Shown here piece by piece: positions 25,293-34,369 of a stretch of DNA of 64,000 nt. Both the position numbers and the translations under genes were made by a program. Each line of letters begins with the position of its first letter. Position 1 is the first letter of the stretch. The notes under the pieces are model-generated. The model saw nothing but the letters and a program-made list of their open reading frames with translations. It did no database searches and was not told the DNA's origin. The stretch is from Pasteurella sp049670895 (GTDB taxonomy: Bacteria; Pseudomonadota; Gammaproteobacteria; Enterobacterales; Pasteurellaceae): assembly GCF_049670895.1 (NCBI RefSeq), contig NZ_CP187170.1, one strand, 5' to 3'.

Positions 25293-25656
25293 TGCCTGCT
25301 TGTTCGGTTTTTTTACCCTAATTTCCTTCTCCAACTTTTCGCTTTCTTGCCGATTTCGTTATGCCTTTCTCTTTTCGTGCACGAATGACAATCGCCCATC
25401 AGGCATGGCAAAACTTTTCTAAAACCTACCGCACTTTTTCTCTCATCTTCCCAATAAACGGGAACATGAATGTTGTGTTTTGCTTAGTTTTTGCTTAGGC
25501 GTTGGGAGGGGAAATGGTATTTATGCGGTTTTGCCACAGAATTACAGAATAAGGCTGGCGGGATAGGCGACGGGTCTTGTTTGTCATCAACTTTTTCATT
25601 TCAAAAGAATAAATTAAACAATATTTATCCGCTTGTCAGCCAGATTTTTTGAGAGT

Positions 25657-25672
25657 TGTGAATCAAATCACA
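25657..25672. promoter_or_regulatory. Perfect CRP site upstream of oadG
   Basis: TGTGA-ATCAAA-TCACA matches the CRP core consensus TGTGA-N6-TCACA at all ten positions. It lies about 65 bases upstream of the candidate -35 TTGAAA, a distance compatible with class I activation. Catabolite activation of oxaloacetate decarboxylase is inferred. Confidence 0.7.
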
Positions 25673-25768
25673 AAATCCATCATGAAAAATTAAAAATATC
25701 TAACCACCATGTAAAACCTGATTGAAAGCATAAAATAAGCTATTATCATAGGGTATAAATCGTTATAC

Positions 25769-25818
25769 TGCTTATTCCATAAAGCGGTAAAACGGCTTTT
25801 AAAAAACTAGAATAAGCA
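25769..25818 (+). promoter_or_regulatory. Structured segment in the oadG leader
   Basis: TGCTTATTC (25769-25777) and GAATAAGCA (25810-25818) are perfect 9-bp inverted repeats. Between them AAAGC (25781) and GCTTT (25795) can form an inner stem. It lies 130 bases before oadG. It may be an mRNA stem-loop or a looped operator; no known riboswitch class is recognised. Confidence 0.35.
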
Positions 25819-25947
25819 ATAATGAAATATTGCCTAAAGCGAGGGTTAATCACAGGCACTTGGCTGGTGTGGTGAATTAATTCCTCTCTTGACAGCAAGA
25901 AAGCAAGTATTATTCACAACATCATTCTTTCAAATAAGGAGTGCGAA

Positions 25948-26199
25948 ATGACAAACGCAGAACTTCTGCAAGAAGGCATTAACCTGATGTTTGCTGGCGT
26001 CGGATTTGTAATGCTTTTCTTACTGATTCTGATTTATGCCATCAAATGCATGTCACTTTTGGTTAATAGATTCTTTCCAGAACCTGTTGCCACCCCAACA
26101 CCTTCCACTACTCAACCTGAACTTTCTGATTTAGAACGATTACGTCCTGTGATTGTCGCCGCTATTGCACATCATCGCCGTCAACAAGGACTCAAATAA
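25948..26199 (+). CDS. oadG: Oxaloacetate decarboxylase gamma chain
   Basis: Small membrane-anchor subunit that assembles the sodium-pumping oxaloacetate decarboxylase. The 83-residue protein has one N-terminal membrane segment (VGFVMLFLLILIYAIKCM), a Pro/Thr-rich linker (EPVATPTPSTTQPE) and a conserved C-terminal tail with histidines (RPVIVAAIAHHRRQQG), which in the family binds the zinc/alpha subunit. AAGGAGTGCG lies before the ATG. It is the first gene of oadGAB, 20 bases ahead of oadA. Confidence 0.93.
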   Translation: MTNAELLQEGINLMFAGVGFVMLFLLILIYAIKCMSLLVNRFFPEPVATPTPSTTQPELSDLERLRPVIVAAIAHHRRQQGLK

Positions 26200-26219
26200 T
26201 ACGTTAAAAGGATTACACA

Positions 26220-28019
26220 ATGACTACTACTCAAACTAAAAAAATTGCCATTACTGATGTGGTGTTACGTGATGCCCATCAATCCCTCTTTGCCACTCGC
26301 TTACGCCTTGATGATATGTTACCGATTGCCAATGAATTGGATCAAATTGGTTATTGGTCGTTAGAATCATGGGGCGGTGCTACCTTTGATGCTTGTATTC
26401 GTTTTTTAGGTGAAGACCCTTGGGTGCGTTTACGTGAACTCAAAAAAGCCATGCCAAATACACCATTGCAAATGTTATTACGTGGGCAAAATTTATTAGG
26501 CTATCGCCATTATGCCGACGATGTGGTGGATCGCTTTGTAGAACGTGCCGTGAAAAATGGTATGTCTGTTTTCCGTGTGTTTGATGCCATGAATGACCCT
26601 CGCAATATGAAACATGCCTTACAAGCAGTAAAACGTAACGGTGGGCATGCACAAGGGACATTAAGTTATACCACTAGCCCAGTGCATAACTTAGAAACAT
26701 GGTTAGAACTAACGGAACAACTGTTAGACATTGGCGTGGATTCTGTGGTGATTAAAGATATGTCAGGGATCTTAACACCAGTAGAAGCTTATAAACTGGT
26801 CAGTGAAATCAAAAAACGCTATGACGTACAGCTTCATTTACATTGCCACGGAACCACAGGGATGGCAGAAATGGCATTATTAAAAGCGGTTGAAGCGGGC
26901 GTTGATGGTATTGATACCTCCATTTCCTCTATGAGTGGAACCTATGGACACCCTGCCACAGAAGCCTTGGTTGCCACATTACAAGGCACCCAATATGACA
27001 CAGGCTTAGATATTCATAAATTAGAACGTATTTCCGCTTACTTCCGTGATGTGCGTAAAAAATATGCGAAATTTGAAGGACAACTTCGTGGTTCAGACAG
27101 CCGTATTTTAGTGGCTCAAGTGCCAGGCGGAATGTTGACTAACCTTGAAAGCCAATTAAAACAGCAAAATGCGTCAGATAAATTAGATGAGGTTTTAAAA
27201 GAAATTCCTCGTGTGCGTGAAGATTTGGGCTTTATTCCATTAGTGACCCCAACCTCACAAATTGTGGGAACGCAAGCTGTGATCAACGTGTTAATGGGAG
27301 AGCGTTATAAAACCATTGCCAAAGAAACAGCAGGAATTTTAAAAGGGGAATATGGTCGTACACCTGCCCCAGTGAATGCGGACTTACAAGCCAGAGTGCT
27401 AGAAGGCGAACAACCGATTACCGATCGTCCTGCTGATCACATTGCCCCAGAAATGGATAAATTGCTTACTGAAATTAAACAACAGGCAGCAGAAAAAGGC
27501 ATTAAATTGGCGGAAAATGAAATTGATGATGTCTTGATCGTGGCATTATTCCCACAAATTGGTTGGAAATTCCTAGAAAATCGAGGCAATCCTGATGCCT
27601 TTGAACCAGCCCCAACCTTAGCCAGTGAAAACACTACCGCACCAGCGAGTCAACCAGCCTCTTCAGGTCCTGCGGTTTATACCATTGAGCTAGAAGGCAA
27701 AGCCTTTGTGGTGAAAGTCAGTGAAGGGGGCGAAATTGGCGAAATTACCCCAGCTCCAACACCTGCCGCAACCCCTTCCCCTGCTGCACCAGTATCCAAT
27801 GGTGCTGGCACCCCTGTGACTGCACCAATGTCAGGTAACATTTGGAAAGTGGTGGCAACAGAAGGGCAAAACGTTGCCGAAGGCGATGTGCTATTGATTC
27901 TTGAAGCCATGAAAATGGAAACTGAAATCCGAGCTAGCCAAGCGGGTACCGTGCAAGGTATTCGAGTAAAAGCGGGTGATACCGTGGCGGTGGGCGACAC
28001 ATTAATGACATTGGCATAA
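26220..28019 (+). CDS. oadA: Oxaloacetate decarboxylase alpha chain (carboxyltransferase and biotin carrier)
   Basis: Transfers CO2 from oxaloacetate to biotin, forming pyruvate; the carboxybiotin is then decarboxylated by OadB. The 599-residue protein begins with the carboxyltransferase domain (DVVLRDAHQSLFATR, SLESWGGATFD, metal ligands in HLHCHGT), then the PYC/OADA association region, a Pro/Ala-rich linker near 500-535 (PAPTPAATPSPAAP), and a biotinyl domain with biotin-accepting Lys near 565 in EAMKMET. AAAGGATT precedes the ATG. It lies between oadG and oadB with 20- and 11-base gaps, so a single operon. Confidence 0.96.
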   Translation: MTTTQTKKIAITDVVLRDAHQSLFATRLRLDDMLPIANELDQIGYWSLESWGGATFDACIRFLGEDPWVRLRELKKAMPNTPLQMLLRGQNLLGYRHYADDVVDRFVERAVKNGMSVFRVFDAMNDPRNMKHALQAVKRNGGHAQGTLSYTTSPVHNLETWLELTEQLLDIGVDSVVIKDMSGILTPVEAYKLVSEIKKRYDVQLHLHCHGTTGMAEMALLKAVEAGVDGIDTSISSMSGTYGHPATEALVATLQGTQYDTGLDIHKLERISAYFRDVRKKYAKFEGQLRGSDSRILVAQVPGGMLTNLESQLKQQNASDKLDEVLKEIPRVREDLGFIPLVTPTSQIVGTQAVINVLMGERYKTIAKETAGILKGEYGRTPAPVNADLQARVLEGEQPITDRPADHIAPEMDKLLTEIKQQAAEKGIKLAENEIDDVLIVALFPQIGWKFLENRGNPDAFEPAPTLASENTTAPASQPASSGPAVYTIELEGKAFVVKVSEGGEIGEITPAPTPAATPSPAAPVSNGAGTPVTAPMSGNIWKVVATEGQNVAEGDVLLILEAMKMETEIRASQAGTVQGIRVKAGDTVAVGDTLMTLA

Positions 28020-28030
28020 GAGGACGCAAT

Positions 28031-29335
28031 ATGGAAAGTATTTACGCACTATTGCGAGGCATGGGCATTATGCACCTTGAATGGGGGCAAGCGGTCATGA
28101 TGGCAATCAGTTTGTTGTTACTCTGGTTGGCGATTTCTCGCAAATTTGAGCCTTTGTTGTTATTACCTATCGGGTTTGGTGGGTTGTTATCCAACATTCC
28201 CGAAGCAGGGCTTGCCATGACCGCATTGGACAATTTATTACATCATGGCAATGCGGAGCAATTAGCCATCGTTGCCAGCAAATTAAATACCTTAGCTGAT
28301 CCAAATGCGATCAAAACTGCCTTAAACAGTGCCTTACCTTCCGTGCATCATGAGCTGGAAAGTTTAGCGGGAGATATGGGGTATAGTGCTGGGGTGCTGG
28401 CGTTATTTTATAAAGTTGCCATTGGTTATGGGGTGGCACCACTCATCATCTTTATGGGCGTTGGGGCAATGACCGACTTTGGACCGTTGTTGTCTAACCC
28501 TCGCACCTTATTGTTAGGTGCTGCCGCACAATTTGGGATTTTTGCTACCATTATCGGGGCATTGTTGCTGAACTGGACAGGCATCATCACCTTTACGTTA
28601 CCTCAAGCGGCGGCTATCGGCATTATCGGTGGGGCTGATGGTCCAACCGCCATTTATCTCGCCAGCAAATTAGCACCTGAATTATTGGGAGCGATTGCGG
28701 TGGCGGCGTATTCGTACATGGCGTTGGTACCGTTAATTCAACCCCCTATTATGCGAGCATTAACCAGCAAAGAAGAGCGTAAAATTCGCATGGTTCAATT
28801 ACGTTCAGTGAGTAACCGTGAGAAAATTTTATTCCCTATCGTGCTAGTGACCCTCGTGGCATTATTATTGCCTGATGCCGCCCCGTTACTGGGTATGTTC
28901 TGTTTCGGTAACTTATTGCGTGTCAGTGGTGTGGTGGATCGCTTAAGTGATACGGCACAAAATTCGCTGATTAATATTGTGACCATTTTCCTCGGGCTTT
29001 CAGTCGGATCCAAATTGGTGGCGGATAAATTTCTCCATCCACAAACCTTAGGAATTTTATTATTAGGTATGGTGGCTTTTGCGATTGGTACAGCAAGTGG
29101 CGTGTTAATGGCGAAACTTATGAACAAATTTTCACGTCAAAAAATCAATCCACTCATTGGTGCCGCAGGGGTTTCAGCCGTTCCAATGGCAGCACGTGTT
29201 GCCAATAAAATTGGGTTAGAATCCGATCACCAAAACTTCTTACTGATGCATGCCATGGGGCCAAATGTGGCAGGGGTGATTGGTTCAGCAATTGCGGCTG
29301 GTGTGATGCTGAAATACATTTCTGCTCTGCTATAA
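28031..29335 (+). CDS. oadB: Oxaloacetate decarboxylase beta chain (sodium pump)
   Basis: Integral membrane subunit that decarboxylates carboxybiotin and exports Na+. The 434-residue protein has about nine to ten membrane segments and the conserved polar blocks LLLPIGFGGLLSNIPEAGLA, FMGVGAMTDFGPLLSNP, IGGADGPTAIYLASKLAP (with the essential Asp) and GAAGVSAVPMAARVANKIG. AGAGGACGC precedes the ATG. It ends the oad operon; the next feature is a large terminator. The operon lets the cell turn oxaloacetate to pyruvate and build a sodium gradient in anaerobic metabolism, competing with pckA for oxaloacetate. Confidence 0.96.
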   Translation: MESIYALLRGMGIMHLEWGQAVMMAISLLLLWLAISRKFEPLLLLPIGFGGLLSNIPEAGLAMTALDNLLHHGNAEQLAIVASKLNTLADPNAIKTALNSALPSVHHELESLAGDMGYSAGVLALFYKVAIGYGVAPLIIFMGVGAMTDFGPLLSNPRTLLLGAAAQFGIFATIIGALLLNWTGIITFTLPQAAAIGIIGGADGPTAIYLASKLAPELLGAIAVAAYSYMALVPLIQPPIMRALTSKEERKIRMVQLRSVSNREKILFPIVLVTLVALLLPDAAPLLGMFCFGNLLRVSGVVDRLSDTAQNSLINIVTIFLGLSVGSKLVADKFLHPQTLGILLLGMVAFAIGTASGVLMAKLMNKFSRQKINPLIGAAGVSAVPMAARVANKIGLESDHQNFLLMHAMGPNVAGVIGSAIAAGVMLKYISALL

Positions 29336-29417
29336 CCTTGAAAGGCAAGCAAAGCCGATAAAGTGCGGTGCTTTTTGACGCAATTTTAAAAGCCTCCGCA
29401 CCTAAACAGGATTGATG

Positions 29418-29472
29418 ATCTGCACCCTAAACGTTGGAGGACTATCCAACGGATTAAGGTGCAGATTTTTTA
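29418..29472 (+). terminator. Large branched terminator after oadB
   Basis: ATCTGCACC (29418-29426) pairs with GGTGCAGAT (29458-29466), with an inner stem GTTGG / CCAAC, followed by six T. It separates oadGAB from murQ. Confidence 0.75.
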
Positions 29473-29580
29473 TATTGCGAAGCAAACATCATGCTTTCTC
29501 ACCAATTCCATCAATTCTCTCCCGTTTTTTTCTATTCTGGCTTAGAATCCCGTTTAATGAATTTACATGAAGGACAGACT

Positions 29581-30471
29581 ATGCAAAACCCGTTACATGA
29601 CTTAATGACAGAAAGCCGCAACCCGAACAGCGAACATATTGATCAACTTTCCACCTTGGAAATGTTGAAAGTCATCAATCAAGAAGATCAAAAAGTGGCA
29701 CTGGCAGTGGAAAAAGTGTTGCCTGATATTGCTCAAGCGGTTGATCACATTGCTCAGGCATTGATGAACGGTGGCAGACTGATTTATGTAGGGGCAGGCA
29801 CATCGGGGCGTTTAGGGATTTTAGATGCCAGTGAATGCCCACCCACCTTTGGGACAGCACGTGAAAAAGTGGTGGGTCTCATTGCGGGTGGAGAGCCTGC
29901 CATTTTAAGTGCGGTGGAAAATGCGGAAGATAACCGAGAAGCAGGCATTGCGGATTTACAAGCGTTACAAATTAGCTCAAAAGACATCATCGTAGGCATT
30001 GCTGCTAGCGGGCGAACCCCTTATGTGCTTTCTGCCCTTGACTTTGCGAAACAGCAAGGTTGTGTCACCGTGGGCATCAGTTGTAATCCTGATTCTGCGT
30101 TGTCGACACTCGCACATATTGCTATTACCCCGATTGTGGGACCAGAGGTGATCAGTGGCTCATCTCGTATGAAAGCGGGTAGTGCACAAAAAATGATTCT
30201 GAATATGCTGACGACAGGAGCGATGATTAAAACGGGGAAAGTCTTTGGTAATTTAATGGTGGATGTGGTGGCGACCAACGCAAAATTGGTAGAACGTCAA
30301 AAACGTATTGTGATGCAAGCCACGCAATGCCATCGCCAACAAGCCGAACAGGCGTTAGTTGAAGCCAATGGACAATGCAAAGTGGCGATTGCCATGATTT
30401 TGTTTAATCTTTCAGCACAAGAAGCCCAGCAGCGTTTAATGGCTGCTCAAGGTTTTATTTCTCGTTTATAG
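29581..30471 (+). CDS. murQ: N-acetylmuramic acid 6-phosphate etherase
   Basis: Cleaves the lactyl ether of N-acetylmuramic acid 6-phosphate to N-acetylglucosamine 6-phosphate in cell-wall recycling. The start is ATG 29581 with AAGGACAG upstream; the open frame begins at 29491, but only from 29581 is the sequence family-like (MQNPLHDLMTESRNPNSEHID). 296 residues. The SIS domain is seen in GGRLIYVGAGTSGRLGILDASECPPTFG, with catalytic glutamates in DASE and in the later NAEDNRE, and SSRMKAGSAQKMILNMLTTG. The partner kinase anmK and any MurNAc PTS gene are not in this window. A strong terminator stands just upstream, so it is its own unit. Confidence 0.94.
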   Translation: MQNPLHDLMTESRNPNSEHIDQLSTLEMLKVINQEDQKVALAVEKVLPDIAQAVDHIAQALMNGGRLIYVGAGTSGRLGILDASECPPTFGTAREKVVGLIAGGEPAILSAVENAEDNREAGIADLQALQISSKDIIVGIAASGRTPYVLSALDFAKQQGCVTVGISCNPDSALSTLAHIAITPIVGPEVISGSSRMKAGSAQKMILNMLTTGAMIKTGKVFGNLMVDVVATNAKLVERQKRIVMQATQCHRQQAEQALVEANGQCKVAIAMILFNLSAQEAQQRLMAAQGFISRL

Positions 30472-30565
30472 CCTTTGCATTCACCTGATTCACCCGATAA
30501 GTGGGGTAAAGTCCCAAGTGCGGTGCATGTTGAACATCTTTTACCCCACACCACCGTAATGGCAT

Positions 30566-31006
30566 TTACAGACTGAGCTCAAAAATGCTTTTCTTCGGAT
30601 TTAACTTAAAGCCTTCTGCTTCTAGCCATGTTTGTTGTTGTGGGTTTTGTTCCACCACTAAACGGGTGGCTTGAGTATAACGCACAAATTCTTTGGCTTT
30701 CTCAATCAAGGCGGCGTAAATGTCCGCTTGCTGTGGACTTTGTTGCACAAAAATATCAGTCAGTTGCCAATAGCGTTGTAATTGTAGGGAGGAAAGGCGG
30801 GGATAAAGTTGAATAAAGCCTTGTGCTTGTTGCTGCTTATCTAACGCAAGGAAAAAGATACTTTCGCTAAAACGGATTCGATTGGTTAAAAAAACTAAGG
30901 TGCGATCGGGATTTTCCCCCATGCCACAAGAAAGGCGATATTGTTCAAACAGAGGTAATAAGAGATCCAGATTCCATAATTCCGCTTTAAAAATTTTCAC
31001 CTTCAT
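30566..31006 (-). CDS. GNAT family acetyltransferase
   Basis: N-acetyltransferase-like protein of 146 residues; the frame could extend one codon to a TTG at 31009, but ATG 31006 is preferred. Typical GNAT elements are a beta-strand with QGFIQLYP (acceptor strand), LTDIFVQQSPQQADIYAALIEKA where the P-loop-like acetyl-CoA segment and following helix would sit, and a C-terminal TRLVVEQNPQQQTWLEAEGF. The canonical Q/RxxGxG/A motif is degenerate (QQSPQQA), so substrate binding may be atypical. It is convergent with murQ and divergent from tpiA. Substrate unknown. Confidence 0.7.
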   Translation of the reverse strand: MKVKIFKAELWNLDLLLPLFEQYRLSCGMGENPDRTLVFLTNRIRFSESIFFLALDKQQQAQGFIQLYPRLSSLQLQRYWQLTDIFVQQSPQQADIYAALIEKAKEFVRYTQATRLVVEQNPQQQTWLEAEGFKLNPKKSIFELSL

Positions 31007-31178
31007 CAAAATCGCCTATTTTTTGTTACATTCATACAGTGGATTGTAGCTTTTTAACACAAAATAATCATCTTTTCCCAAAAAATTTTTTCAAATTTGC
31101 CTAAAATCAACAGAACTCACCAAAAAGTTTGTTATAGTAAGACGATTATTTTTTATTAAGTTAATACGGAGAAAAATT

Positions 31179-31964
31179 ATGGCTCGTCGTCCTTTAGTTA
31201 TGGGTAACTGGAAATTAAACGGTAGCAAAGCATTTACCAAAGAATTAATCGAAGGCTTAAAAGCGGAACTAGCAGGTGTTGAAGGATGTGATGTCGCAAT
31301 TGCACCACCAGTGATGTATTTAGCAGAAGCTGAAGCCGCATTAAACTGTGGTTGTAGCTGTGGTGGAAAAACCATCGCACTTGGTGCACAAAATGTGGAT
31401 GTGAATGTACAAGGTGCATTTACGGGTGATATTTCAACTGAAATGTTAAAAGATTTTGGTGCGAAATATATTATTATCGGTCACTCTGAGCGTCGTACTT
31501 ACCACCATGAAAGTGATGAATTTATTGCGAAAAAATTTGCGGCATTAAAACAAGCAGGCTTAGTGCCAGTATTATGTATTGGTGAAAGTGAAGCAGAAAA
31601 TGAAGCAGGAAAAACAGAAGAAGTTTGTGCACGCCAAATTGATGCTGTGTTAAACACATTAGGTGCAGAAGCCTTTAATGGTGCAGTTATCGCATACGAA
31701 CCAATTTGGGCAATCGGTACTGGCAAATCAGCAACTCCAGCACAAGCACAAGCAGTTCATGCCTTTATCCGTTCACACATTGCGAAGAAAGACCAAGCCG
31801 TTGCAGATCAAGTGATTATTCAATACGGCGGTTCAGTTAATGATGCGAATGCGGCTGAATTATTCACTCAACCAGACATCGACGGTGCATTAGTCGGTGG
31901 TGCTTCATTAAAAGCCCCTGCCTTTGCCGTTATCGTAAAAGCAGCTGCAAAAGCGAAAAACTAA
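31179..31964 (+). CDS. tpiA: Triosephosphate isomerase
   Basis: Interconverts dihydroxyacetone phosphate and glyceraldehyde 3-phosphate in glycolysis. The 261-residue TIM barrel has the substrate-binding GNWKLNG (residues about 8-14), catalytic His near 102 in IGHSERR and catalytic Glu near 174 in AYEPIWAIGTGK, followed by loop 7 (YGGSVNDANA) and GALVGGASLK. ACGGAGAAA lies before the ATG. Codon use is strongly biased to abundant codons, as expected for a highly expressed gene. An extended -10 (TGTTATAGT, near 31130) is a likely promoter. It ends with a strong terminator. Confidence 0.98.
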   Translation: MARRPLVMGNWKLNGSKAFTKELIEGLKAELAGVEGCDVAIAPPVMYLAEAEAALNCGCSCGGKTIALGAQNVDVNVQGAFTGDISTEMLKDFGAKYIIIGHSERRTYHHESDEFIAKKFAALKQAGLVPVLCIGESEAENEAGKTEEVCARQIDAVLNTLGAEAFNGAVIAYEPIWAIGTGKSATPAQAQAVHAFIRSHIAKKDQAVADQVIIQYGGSVNDANAAELFTQPDIDGALVGGASLKAPAFAVIVKAAAKAKN

Positions 31965-31986
31965 TTTCCATTTTGTGATAAGTCAA

Positions 31987-32017
31987 GGATAAGCCGATCT
32001 CGGTTTATCCTTTTTTT
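31987..32017 (+). terminator. tpiA terminator
   Basis: 10-bp stem GGATAAGCCG / CGGTTTATCC (one G-U pair) with ATCT loop, followed by seven T. Confidence 0.85.
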
Positions 32018-32056
32018 ATTCCATTCTCTCGGGAGCAACATGAGCTTGAAGAAGCC

Positions 32057-32629
32057 TTATGCCTGATATGCCAACCAATTGCGTAAGAGTTGTTCGCCGT
32101 GTTCAGTCATAAAGGATTCTGGGTGAAATTGCACCCCGTAAATAGGCAGGTGCTTATGTTGAAACGCCATCACCACCTCTTCCTGACAATGGGCGGTAAT
32201 CTGGAGTGAATCAGGGAAGTGTTGCTCACGAATTGCCCAAGAATGATATAAACCAATTTGAAATTCAGCAGGTAGCCCTTGAAATAACACGGAATCTGAC
32301 CGCACATGAAGACGTTGAATGCGACCGTGACGTACCTTGTCTAAATTGTATAACTCGCCCCCAAAAAACTCACACAAGGTTTGATGACCTAAACACACAC
32401 CTAAAATGGATTTTGATTGGTGATATTTTTCCAACATGGCAAACAGTTGTGGATAAGCACGAGGCACATCTGGACCTGGGGAAATCAGAATATGGCTATA
32501 ATGAGCAACGGCGTCCAGATCCAATTCTTGCACATTAACCACCTCAAAAGGCTGGTCTAATCGACGGATCAGATCCACTAAATTGTAGGTAAAAGAATCT
32601 TGATTGTTGATGATAAGAAGTCGTTTCAT
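32057..32629 (-). CDS. pabA: Aminodeoxychorismate/anthranilate synthase glutamine amidotransferase
   Basis: Supplies ammonia from glutamine to PabB (and possibly TrpE) for 4-amino-4-deoxychorismate. The 190-residue protein from ATG 32629 begins KRLLIINNQDSFTYNLVDL, has the oxyanion segment ISPGPDVP, nucleophile Cys in LGVCLGHQTLCEFFGG, and His/Glu in GVQFHPESFMTEHG. An in-frame ATG at 32641 and a TTG at 32662 are alternatives; only the chosen start matches family length. It is divergent from pabB with 108 bases between the starts, so both halves of the enzyme may share a control region. Confidence 0.9.
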   Translation of the reverse strand: MKRLLIINNQDSFTYNLVDLIRRLDQPFEVVNVQELDLDAVAHYSHILISPGPDVPRAYPQLFAMLEKYHQSKSILGVCLGHQTLCEFFGGELYNLDKVRHGRIQRLHVRSDSVLFQGLPAEFQIGLYHSWAIREQHFPDSLQITAHCQEEVVMAFQHKHLPIYGVQFHPESFMTEHGEQLLRNWLAYQA

Positions 32630-32737
32630 GCCCTGTGCCATGTTCTGTAGAGAAAGAGGCAAAGTATAAAGGAAAATGCGGATTTTTGGGTGATTTTCCG
32701 TTAAACTTTCCTTTATTTTTTCAATTGTAGATCACTT

Positions 32738-33712
32738 ATGTCTTTCCAAGCTTTTATTCAACAAGCCAATCATTATGGCGAACAACGCCAACCTTTTTTC
32801 TTTCTGATTGATTTTGAACAACATCAACCCATTATTTGCCCGTTAGCCCAAGCGGCAGAGAAAGGATTATTTTTTGCCATTCAAGGTCAACAGAATGTCC
32901 ATCAGCTGGCTGAAATGCCTTGCGAGCCGTTTGCGTTACGTCAATTTCCGATGGCAAAAGCCACTTATCAACATGGTTTTGCGTTAGTGCAAGAGGCGTT
33001 GCAAAAAGGCAATTCCTATTTGTTAAATTTAACTTATCCCACCGACATTGAGATGAATTGGAATTTGGAGCAGGTGTTTCACCACACCACGGCACCTTAT
33101 AAATTGTATTATCGTGATCACTTTGTGTGTTTTTCACCTGAGTGTTTTGTGAATATTCATCACAATCAAATTTACACTTACCCGATGAAAGGCACCATTG
33201 ATGCCACCTTGCCAGAGGCAGAACAACGTTTGTTGGCATCAGACAAAGAACGCCAAGAGCATTACACCATTGTGGATTTAATGCGGAATGATCTAGCAAC
33301 GGTGGCAGAAAATGTCGAGGTGACCCGTTTTCGTTATGTGGAAAAAATTCACACACAAAAAGGGGCGATTTTGCAAACCAGTTCAGAGATTCGTGCGGAT
33401 CTTGGGGAAAATTGGCAAGCTCGTATTGGTCAGATTTTAGCGACATTGTTACCCGCAGGATCCATCAGTGGTGCCCCTAAAGAAAAAACCGTGCAAATTA
33501 TTCAAGCTGCAGAGCAACAGCCTCGAGGTTATTACACGGGCATTTTTGGGTTGTTTGATGGAGAATCGCTACAAAGTGCGGTAGCCATTCGTTTTATTGA
33601 GCAAGTGGGCGAAAAATATGTTTTCCGTAGCGGTGGGGGGATTACGATGTTGAGCGATATGGAAGAAGAATACCAAGAATTGATTCAGAAAGTGTATGTG
33701 CCAGTGGAGTAA
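32738..33712 (+). CDS. pabB: Aminodeoxychorismate synthase component I (short form)
   Basis: Converts chorismate and ammonia to 4-amino-4-deoxychorismate for folate. The 324-residue protein is the short, catalytic-domain form typical of Haemophilus, lacking most of the N-terminal domain of the enteric enzyme (about 450 residues). Chorismate-binding motifs are visible: FSPECFV, YPMKGTIDATLP, HYTIVDLMRNDLATVA, LLPAGSISGAPKEKT, and FRSGGGITMLSDMEEEYQE. It is followed by a class IV aminotransferase gene seven bases away, which probably supplies the lyase step, so the operon would make 4-aminobenzoate together with divergent pabA. Confidence 0.93.
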   Translation: MSFQAFIQQANHYGEQRQPFFFLIDFEQHQPIICPLAQAAEKGLFFAIQGQQNVHQLAEMPCEPFALRQFPMAKATYQHGFALVQEALQKGNSYLLNLTYPTDIEMNWNLEQVFHHTTAPYKLYYRDHFVCFSPECFVNIHHNQIYTYPMKGTIDATLPEAEQRLLASDKERQEHYTIVDLMRNDLATVAENVEVTRFRYVEKIHTQKGAILQTSSEIRADLGENWQARIGQILATLLPAGSISGAPKEKTVQIIQAAEQQPRGYYTGIFGLFDGESLQSAVAIRFIEQVGEKYVFRSGGGITMLSDMEEEYQELIQKVYVPVE

Positions 33713-33718
33713 GTGAAT

Positions 33719-34297
33719 ATGTTTCCTTTATTTGAAACGATTGCCATTGTGAAAGGGGAAATTCAACATCTTGACTTGCACCAACAACGTTATGCAGCAA
33801 GTTTAAAACATTTTTATGGCAACACCAGCACGAAAGTGCATGATCTTGCTCATATTCTTGACATTTCGACCGCACTTGAACATACCCAACATGCCCCGAT
33901 TATTCGCTGTCGAGTCGATTATGATCAACACCATTATCATGTGCAGTATTTCCCCTATGAACGCAAAACATACCGCACGTTTCAGCCTGTCATCTGTGAT
34001 GACATTGAATACCGCTTGAAATATGCTGATCGGACTTATTTAAATCAGCTGTTACAGCAAAAAGGTCAGTGTGATGAAATTATGATTATTCAACATGGCA
34101 AAGTAACGGATTGCAGTATTGGCAATCTGGTTTTTCGTCAAGGTGAGCAGTGGTTTACACCAGATAGCCCACTTTTTTACGGTACACAACGGGCTTGGCT
34201 CTTACAACAGGGGAAAATTCAAGCTTGTCCCATTTTGTTGCAAGATGTGGCAAAGTTTGAAGAAATTCGCCTAATTAATGCGTTAAATCCACTGTAA
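33719..34297 (+). CDS. Class IV aminotransferase-fold protein, probable aminodeoxychorismate lyase
   Basis: PLP-dependent class IV aminotransferase-fold protein of about 192 residues, shorter than Escherichia coli PabC (269). The Lys in YRLKYADR is in the place of the PLP-binding Lys and the later SIGNLVF block matches the conserved PabC/IlvE region, although the usual Glu two residues before is Asp-Cys here. The frame opens at a GTG at 33713 touching the pabB stop; ATG 33719 is better placed behind GGAG. Its position after pabB supports the role of aminodeoxychorismate lyase, but a reduced family member with another substrate is possible. Confidence 0.75.
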   Translation: MFPLFETIAIVKGEIQHLDLHQQRYAASLKHFYGNTSTKVHDLAHILDISTALEHTQHAPIIRCRVDYDQHHYHVQYFPYERKTYRTFQPVICDDIEYRLKYADRTYLNQLLQQKGQCDEIMIIQHGKVTDCSIGNLVFRQGEQWFTPDSPLFYGTQRAWLLQQGKIQACPILLQDVAKFEEIRLINALNPL

Positions 34298-34369
34298 AAT
34301 TTCTTTGATCAGCGTACAATAACAGCACTTTTTTCTATCTAACCATGTTTCAAAAAGGAGAACGATCTC

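Larger units (their letters stand above)
25293..25947. other. Long non-coding leader region before oadGAB
   Basis: No gene of convincing length is seen in these 655 bases. They contain one uptake word (about 25427), a perfect CRP palindrome (25657-25672), a candidate promoter TTGAAA (25722) with TATCAT 16 bp downstream, and a structured segment 25769-25818. A 45-codon frame beginning ATG 25361 has no family resemblance and no ribosome site. Confidence 0.5.

Noticed and set aside
25361..25500. Small gene of about 45 codons in the oadG leader
   Set aside because: No ribosome site and no family-like residues; contains an uptake word; consistent with non-coding sequence.
32832..33446. Minus-strand frame of 204 codons
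   Set aside because: Opposite pabB, which has all chorismate-binding motifs; no ribosome site or family pattern.
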